24,609 nucleotides of DNA from a virus: IMG/VR virus record IMGVR_UViG_3300013132_000248, positions 1 through 24,609 of that record; one strand, given 5' to 3'. Below the pieces are notes generated by a model. The model was not told the origin of the DNA. It was given only the letters and a program-made list of their open reading frames with translations, and did no database searches. This document shows, piece by piece, positions 16,470-21,824 of this stretch; positions within the stretch are counted from its first letter, which is position 1, and each line of letters begins with the position of its first letter. A program made the translations under genes and the position numbers.

Positions 16470-17179
16470 TAGTAGAGTGGATACCACAAAGTCAGTATGC
16501 ATCAGATTATATAACACCTCCAAAACCTGCTAAGAACTATATTCCAGACTGGTATAAAAATTTGCCTCCTTTCCATTTAGGACATACTCCAACAATTACT
16601 AATGGCAGGGCTGATAGCACAGAAAAACAATGTATGCCTTTATTAGATACATTTAGTTCTGGCTATATACAAGAAGCCTGGTGCGATATTTCAGTAAGAG
16701 TCGGTGAAGACGGTAAAAGTATAATTACTTCCGCTAATCAGCATGAAAAGGTTGTACAGGTAAGGAGTGGTCCAAATAAAATAAATCCAAAAGATAAAAA
16801 TTATTATCATTCATATGAAGATCATTTAAACTGGTGGACACATTGGGAGCCAAGAACTCCAAAAGGGTGGTCAACATATTACTCTCATCCATTTAATCAA
16901 TATGATTTACCTTTCAGAACTGTTGATGGAATAATAGATACTGATAGATGGTGGATTGGTGGATCTGTACCATTTTTATTAAAAACAGGATTTGAAGGTG
17001 TTATCCCACAGGGAACTCCACTATATCAAATGATGTTTTTCAAAAGAGAAAACTGGAAGTCTGAAGTTTTAAAATATGAAGATATAGAAAAAGAAAGATC
17101 AAGATTACATTCAAAAGTTTTTAATCATTTTTATAACGGTTACAAAAAACATATGTGGGTTAAAAAAACATATGAATAA
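16466..17179 (+). CDS. Paralogue 3 of a three-copy uncharacterised family
   Basis: A 237-residue homologue of the two preceding products. I start it at ATG 16466, preceded 6 bases upstream by AAGGAAGGA and overlapping the previous stop as ATGA; an in-frame TTG at 16445 would bury that site. Landmarks: PDWYKNLP (27-34), KQCMPLLD then GYIQ (55-69), WWTHWEPRTPKGWSTYYSHP, LPFRTVDGIIDTDRWW, VPFLLKTGFEGVIPQGTP, FFKRENW. It is closer to paralogue 2 than to paralogue 1 by eye. The gene ends 8 bases inside the canonical GT60 gene, tying the family to glycosylation. Function unknown. Confidence 0.65.
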   Translation: MIVEWIPQSQYASDYITPPKPAKNYIPDWYKNLPPFHLGHTPTITNGRADSTEKQCMPLLDTFSSGYIQEAWCDISVRVGEDGKSIITSANQHEKVVQVRSGPNKINPKDKNYYHSYEDHLNWWTHWEPRTPKGWSTYYSHPFNQYDLPFRTVDGIIDTDRWWIGGSVPFLLKTGFEGVIPQGTPLYQMMFFKRENWKSEVLKYEDIEKERSRLHSKVFNHFYNGYKKHMWVKKTYE

Positions 17180-18290
17180 AATTTTTGTTTGCGTTCCCAC
17201 TATGAACGATTTTGAATTTTTATCAACTATAGAAAGAGCGTACGACTATGCATCATATCCAGATAATCTGTCCATTGCTACAACTATATTTTGGAAACCA
17301 GAAGATATAAAAAACAGTAAAAAACCATTTTTTACACATATTAAAAAACATTTAGATAAAAATTTTAAAAATGTTAAATATGATATACAACCTTGGTATT
17401 TATATCCTGGAGTGGGACAAGGTAGGCTGTCACCAACAAAATTTTTTAATTATGAAAAATATTTTCTTTCTATAGATTCACATACAGATTTTATTAACAG
17501 TTGGGATTCAGATTTTATAGAGTTATATGAAAGTTCTAGAAAATCATTCGGAAAATTAAGAGTTTTAACTACATACCTTAGTTCATATGAGAGTAATTCT
17601 ATTATAGAAAATGGATCTATAAAAAAAATTAAAAAAACATCAAGATCCGAAACTCTAACAAATAGATGGCCCTTCTTTGACTTTTATAAAAATTTAGGAG
17701 AGGATTTTAAAAATTCTGAATTATTATTCCCACTACCAAATGATAGACTTATTACAGAAGAAGATTTAGAAAATATTTGTAAAAATATTATCGATGATAA
17801 CTTTTTGCCTGCAAAAAAAATATCTGCACACTGTTATTTTACAGAAGCAAATCCTTGGCTTACAAAATATAATTTAAATATTGATAAAAACATTAAATTT
17901 TGGGGGGAAGAATTTTATCAATCATCTTTATCTTACGCAAGAGGATATAACCTAGTATGGTTTAAAAAACAAATACTATTTCATGAGTATGGCGGCAGTA
18001 AAAATAATGAGAGGGGCTATGAAAAATTTTATTCAAAAAATTTTAAAGATGATGAAGAAAAAATAAAAATATTTGAAAAATACATAAAAGACAATATTCG
18101 CGTTGAAAGTACTGATTCAAGTTTTAAAGTTAATGATAATGAAATTATTTTAAATTTATTTAATAATAATTTTTTCGGATATCTTCCTAGATCTATAAAA
18201 GGATTTTTAGAATATGAAAAAATTGATTTTATTAATAGAAAAACATCTCCTTGGTGGAAGGTTCCAGAAATAAATGTCGTATACAAATAA
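17172..18290 (+). CDS. GT60-type (Skp1 hydroxyproline GlcNAc-transferase-like) glycosyltransferase
   Basis: A 372-residue cytoplasmic glycosyltransferase, the canonical GT60-like member here. It opens with KIFVCVPTMNDFEFLSTIER and has the donor-site block FLSIDSHTDFINSWD, with Asp102-Ser-His104 and Trp111-Asp112. Further on are IKFWGEEFYQSSLSYARGYN, with Glu246-Glu247, and a closing QILFHEYG with His271. These features match the Skp1 GlcNAc-transferase family, which in Dictyostelium adds GlcNAc to a hydroxyproline made by a P4H. Here P4H-type genes lie about 4 kb upstream in the same gene run, and the collagen-like adhesin is the likely acceptor. The sugar donor cannot be read from the sequence. 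A poorly conserved ~90-residue C-terminal extension follows His271. Confidence 0.8.
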   Translation: MNKIFVCVPTMNDFEFLSTIERAYDYASYPDNLSIATTIFWKPEDIKNSKKPFFTHIKKHLDKNFKNVKYDIQPWYLYPGVGQGRLSPTKFFNYEKYFLSIDSHTDFINSWDSDFIELYESSRKSFGKLRVLTTYLSSYESNSIIENGSIKKIKKTSRSETLTNRWPFFDFYKNLGEDFKNSELLFPLPNDRLITEEDLENICKNIIDDNFLPAKKISAHCYFTEANPWLTKYNLNIDKNIKFWGEEFYQSSLSYARGYNLVWFKKQILFHEYGGSKNNERGYEKFYSKNFKDDEEKIKIFEKYIKDNIRVESTDSSFKVNDNEIILNLFNNNFFGYLPRSIKGFLEYEKIDFINRKTSPWWKVPEINVVYK

Positions 18291-19017
18291 TATTTATATT
18301 TTCTATATAAAAGGTTTTCATAATAAAGAAAATTTTTTGATATATAAAAATTTTTATAATAATATGGGGTTTAATGTAAAAGTTTTTGGGTCTGGCGATA
18401 AAGATAGTATAAACTACAGTCAAAGCATTAATGAATTATTTGAAAAAGAGAATGAAGAAATATTTATCATTATAGATAATTTAATTATTCCAAATTTCGC
18501 TATCTATCAAGCAATTGATTTGTGTAAAAAATATGAATGTTTGGTTAAGCCCAGCAATAAAATGTATGTTATAGAAGATAAAAATCAAGCAGAAAAAATT
18601 ACTAATAGTCTTACACAAAATAAAATATTAGAAAATTTTAATTATTCTAATATTTCTCGTGGAGACCTTTGGCCCCTAAATGGAGCATGGGTGATTAATT
18701 CAAAAAATATAAAAAAAATTACAAATTTTCAAACCCCCGTAGGATACGATTTTGAACTTTGTTATAATTTTGGAGTCTCAGAAGGGATAATTTTTATCCA
18801 GTCCGACTCGTATAAATTAAACCCAAATATTATTAATATAGATGAAAATGTTTTATTTACCTATAAATCATATTTAAGATCAATAAAAAATTTATTTGGC
18901 TCTCCTAAAAATGTGAATTTATATCAAAACGAAGATTTAAATAAAATAGATGAATGCATGATTGAAGACAATATTTTTAATATAGATCAGTATTTTTCTA
19001 AAACAAGGTATATCTAA
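18274..19017 (+). CDS. Putative glycosyltransferase-like protein, end of cassette
   Basis: A 247-residue, very Asn/Lys/Ile-rich protein. It begins with a beta strand (NIYIFYIKGF) and has a hydrophobic strand ending in Asp-Asn (FIIIDN, 64-69) where GT-A enzymes carry their metal or nucleotide-binding acids. It then has NGAWVINSKNIKKI (136-149) and GYDFELCYNFG (157-167), reminiscent of the acceptor/fold-closing region of small GT-A transferases. I see no definite DxD motif, so the call is tentative. It overlaps the GT60 gene by 17 bases and is the last member of the coupled run; a fresh promoter follows. It could extend the sugar added by the GT60 enzymes. An unrelated function is possible. Confidence 0.4.
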   Translation: MSYTNNIYIFYIKGFHNKENFLIYKNFYNNMGFNVKVFGSGDKDSINYSQSINELFEKENEEIFIIIDNLIIPNFAIYQAIDLCKKYECLVKPSNKMYVIEDKNQAEKITNSLTQNKILENFNYSNISRGDLWPLNGAWVINSKNIKKITNFQTPVGYDFELCYNFGVSEGIIFIQSDSYKLNPNIINIDENVLFTYKSYLRSIKNLFGSPKNVNLYQNEDLNKIDECMIEDNIFNIDQYFSKTRYI

Positions 19018-19022
19018 CTCAG

Positions 19023-19030
19023 GGTATAAT
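19023..19030 (+). promoter_or_regulatory. -10 box for a leaderless start
   Basis: TATAAT at 19025-19030 ends 6 bases before the ATG at 19037, the same geometry as at 5060. No Shine-Dalgarno sequence lies between. It marks the end of the modification cassette and the start of a new transcription unit. Confidence 0.6.
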
Positions 19031-19036
19031 AACAAT

Positions 19037-19885
19037 ATGATTAAATATCTAGGGTCAGTAGGGGGCTTCATTCGATTGAATGGCCTGACTGATCAAACTT
19101 ATAACTTGATGACCGTTTTTTCATCTTCTGCTAAAACACAAGTTTTATTTACTGCTAGTGTAAATAATTTTACTGGATCTGTGACAATGGGGACCTCTTC
19201 TGCATCCTTATATATTAATGGAGTTTCTTCAGGAATCCTACCGTCCCAAGAATGGGCACACCTTACTGTGTCTTTTGATAACAAATTGATAACATCAGAT
19301 AGCAATAATTTTATAGTTAGGTTTGGAGATTATAATAACTCTAACTTTAATATTCAAAACTTATACATAATGGAATCATCTTTATCTTCTTCTGCCGTAG
19401 GGTATCTCCATAAAGAATTTACAGGAGCAGGAAGTCAGGTAGTTAGAGTGAATGACTCCGCTTCATATTCTATTAACTTTATAGATACTATAGAAACTAA
19501 CTATACCTCTTCTTCAATAACATCCGTATACCAACCATTAAAGAATCAACTCAGGTTTGACAAAAATGTATCCGCAGCAACAGACATGTCTCTTACAAAA
19601 TTTATATCGGCTTCAGCGATGATAAATGATGATCTATATATAGACGGTCATAATATAAATGAGAACGACTTTATCCTGTCTCTAACAGACAATACAGTCT
19701 ACCAACTGACTGCTTCTTCATATCTAACTACTGCATCGAATGTTACAGGAGATTTTATAAGAATTTCTTTTGGCAGGACATATAAAGATAATCACTATCT
19801 TTATGCTAGTGGGTCGTACACGTTGACACCATTTAGATTAAAAATTGACTCATATCAGGTAGTTTCCGATACAAATAACCTTTAA
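19037..19885 (+). CDS. LamG-like tail or virion appendage protein
   Basis: A 282-residue Ser/Asn/Thr-rich beta protein. Its N-terminal half resembles a LamG/concanavalin jelly roll (SASLYINGVSSGILPSQEW followed by AHLTVSFDN, then IQNLYIMESSLSSSAVGYLH), similar in style to the first domain of the 1024-residue appendage protein. The C-terminal half (about 150-282) is beta-rich and unrecognised. No signal peptide is visible. The start follows a -10 box by 6 bases with no ribosome site, so leaderless translation is likely. It lies between the glycosylation cassette and the head genes; whether it belongs to the tail or decorates the head is unclear. Confidence 0.6.
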   Translation: MIKYLGSVGGFIRLNGLTDQTYNLMTVFSSSAKTQVLFTASVNNFTGSVTMGTSSASLYINGVSSGILPSQEWAHLTVSFDNKLITSDSNNFIVRFGDYNNSNFNIQNLYIMESSLSSSAVGYLHKEFTGAGSQVVRVNDSASYSINFIDTIETNYTSSSITSVYQPLKNQLRFDKNVSAATDMSLTKFISASAMINDDLYIDGHNINENDFILSLTDNTVYQLTASSYLTTASNVTGDFIRISFGRTYKDNHYLYASGSYTLTPFRLKIDSYQVVSDTNNL

Positions 19886-19887
19886 TG

Positions 19888-19896
19888 TGATATTAT
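19888..19896 (+). promoter_or_regulatory. Extended -10 box for a leaderless start
   Basis: TG at 19888-19889, one base, then TATTAT at 19891-19896, ending 7 bases before the ATG at 19904. No ribosome-binding site is present in the 7-base gap, so this likely begins a leaderless head-module transcript. Confidence 0.55.
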
Positions 19897-19903
19897 CAGG
19901 TAC

Positions 19904-20230
19904 ATGGGACTACAAATAGTACAAGATCCATCCAACTATGGAATATATGTTTGGCTTTTGCCAGAGGGTGGAATCTTTAAAGATGATGACGATAATATTC
20001 TTAATATTCCTTCCCTGCGCGGTGACATAGAAAAGATGGCAGAACTTCGTAAGGCTGCTTCACACTATGGTCAGTCAGAAGGTCAAGCAGTATTTATTCC
20101 TGGCATTGGTCGGGTAACAGAAGAAGAGTATCAAGAAGATAAATATAGAATGGATAATGGCCTCCTAACCCTAGGAGATACAGGAGCGTGGAGAGATGCA
20201 GCAAGAGCCAGAAGATCTTTGGATAGATAG
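19904..20230 (+). CDS. Conserved small protein upstream of portal
   Basis: A 108-residue protein, acidic in the middle and basic at the C-terminus. It opens MGLQIVQDPSNYGIYVW, then SLRGDIEKMAELRKAASHYG, then EGQAVFIPGIGRVTEEEYQE and a final DTGAWRDAARARR. I recall proteins of this general form just before the portal in actinobacteriophages, but the role is unknown to me; a head-assembly or portal-associated role is a guess from position. The gene overlaps the portal gene by 35 bases, so the two are coupled. Confidence 0.65.
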   Translation: MGLQIVQDPSNYGIYVWLLPEGGIFKDDDDNILNIPSLRGDIEKMAELRKAASHYGQSEGQAVFIPGIGRVTEEEYQEDKYRMDNGLLTLGDTGAWRDAARARRSLDR

Positions 20231-21794
20231 TGTTCATATAGGCTCAACAAAATCTGAGCCTATGATGCAGATAGAAAAAGACGACTTTAAAGACGACGCT
20301 GAAACAATTCTTCAGTTGAATGGTCTTTCACAAAACTTTAAAAGATCTGCTAGAAGAAAATTAAACAAGTCTCTAGTAACTGCTGGAGGAGAAATTGTTA
20401 CAGCAGACGATAATGTTTATTCTGGCGACGATGCTACATCAAAACAAATAATTCCAGATAAGTATGGATATGGCCTATTTGATGTGGTAGAGCCTCAATA
20501 CAATCTTTCTGCCCTTGCTAAAATTTATGAACTTTCTGCGCCTAATTATGCAGCCATTAATGCAAAGGTTGCGAATATTGTTGGCCTTGGGTATGACTTA
20601 CTTCCAACATTAAGTGTTATTCAAGGACTTGAAGACATTACTGATACAGAAAAATTGGCTAGGGCAAGAAGAAAAATTGCTAGAGAAAAACAAAAAACAA
20701 TTGAATGGCTAGAGTCACGAAATGATGACGACACATTTACAATGACTTTAATTAAAGCCTATATAGATGCGGAGTCAACTGGAAATGGCTATATTGAAAT
20801 CGGTCGGAAAGTTAATGGAGAAATTGGTTACATCGGTCATATACCAGCCTCCACAATGCGAGTGCGTAGACTGCGTGATGGATTCGTTCAGATTGTTTCT
20901 GGAAGAGCGGTATTTTTCAGGAATTTTGAAGGAAAAGAAAAGAATTCGATTACAACAGATCAAAGGCCAAATGAAATAATTCATATTAAGAACTACACTC
21001 CTACTAATACATATTACGGAGTTCCTGCAATTGTAGCCGCCAAAAATGCTATGGCGGGTAACGAATTCGCATCTAGATTCAACCTTGAATACTTTGAGAA
21101 TAAGGCTGTACCTAGATACATCTTTTGGTTGAAGGGTGCAAAGATGAGCAGGGCGGCGGAGGAAAGACTGTTTGAATTCTTCCAAGGAAACCTTAGAGGT
21201 CAATCACACAGAACTGCTATCATTCCTATCCCAGGAGACACACCTGATAATAAGGTAGAAATGAAGATGGAGCCAGTAGAAACAACTATTCAAGACTCAT
21301 CTTTTAACAATTATAAGAAGATGAATAAAGATGAAATACTTATGGCTCACCGCGTTCCTGCATCTAAAGTTGGATCTACAGAAGGAATAGGTCTTGCTGC
21401 TGCCAGAGAATCAGATAGAACCTTCAAAGAACAGGTTTGCCGTCCAGCACAGGACTCCCTAGAAAAGAAAATTAACAAAATTATCTCAGAGAAGACAGAC
21501 ATATTTAAATTTGAGTTTAATGAACTTACTTTAACAGATGAAGAAACTCAGTCTAAGATCGATGAAAGATATCTTAGAATGCGCGTCATTGTTCCGAATG
21601 AAGTTCGTGAGCGTCTAGGAAAATCTAGCCTACCAGATGGAGATAAACCAGTTATTTTAACTGGACCGCAGGCCGCTGAACAAAATGCACAAGCATCTGG
21701 TAATAGGTTAAGGGATCAAGAAAGATCTGCTAACCAGTCTGATTCGGGAGAACTTCCAAGAGCAACACAAGGCGATGGAAGGCAACAAAATTAA
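20196..21794 (+). CDS. Phage portal protein (PBSX-like family)
   Basis: The portal forms the dodecameric ring at one capsid vertex through which DNA is packaged and the tail attached. At 532 residues it has the usual length. Typical blocks: ELSAPNYAAINAKVANIVG, AESTGNGYIEIGR, PNEIIHIKNYTPTNTYYG, a helical FASRFNLEYFENKAVPRYIF, and MNKDEILMAHRVPASKVG in the stem/wing region, followed by RVIVPNEVRERLGKSSLPDG. The C-terminal ~45 residues are Gln/Asn/Ser-rich and probably disordered. I keep ATG 20196 because AGGAG stands 9 bases upstream. An in-frame ATG at 20262 has no ribosome site but would avoid the overlap with the upstream gene. Confidence 0.92.
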   Translation: MQQEPEDLWIDSVHIGSTKSEPMMQIEKDDFKDDAETILQLNGLSQNFKRSARRKLNKSLVTAGGEIVTADDNVYSGDDATSKQIIPDKYGYGLFDVVEPQYNLSALAKIYELSAPNYAAINAKVANIVGLGYDLLPTLSVIQGLEDITDTEKLARARRKIAREKQKTIEWLESRNDDDTFTMTLIKAYIDAESTGNGYIEIGRKVNGEIGYIGHIPASTMRVRRLRDGFVQIVSGRAVFFRNFEGKEKNSITTDQRPNEIIHIKNYTPTNTYYGVPAIVAAKNAMAGNEFASRFNLEYFENKAVPRYIFWLKGAKMSRAAEERLFEFFQGNLRGQSHRTAIIPIPGDTPDNKVEMKMEPVETTIQDSSFNNYKKMNKDEILMAHRVPASKVGSTEGIGLAAARESDRTFKEQVCRPAQDSLEKKINKIISEKTDIFKFEFNELTLTDEETQSKIDERYLRMRVIVPNEVRERLGKSSLPDGDKPVILTGPQAAEQNAQASGNRLRDQERSANQSDSGELPRATQGDGRQQN

Positions 21795-21804
21795 TAAATA
21801 TATA

Positions 21805-21815
21805 TATAATATAAT
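21805..21815 (+). promoter_or_regulatory. Overlapping TATAAT boxes before the protease gene
   Basis: Two overlapping TATAAT copies (21805-21810 and 21810-21815) in a run of TA steps after the portal stop. The second ends 9 bases before ATG 21825, so the leader would be only about 0-3 bases. No Shine-Dalgarno sequence is visible. An ATG at 21820 is out of frame and stops at once. Confidence 0.5.
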
Positions 21816-21824
21816 TGAAATGTT

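Noticed and set aside
18990-19036. Rho-independent terminator at the end of the modification cassette
   Set aside because: No GC stem followed by a T run is present between the stop at 19017 and the next start.
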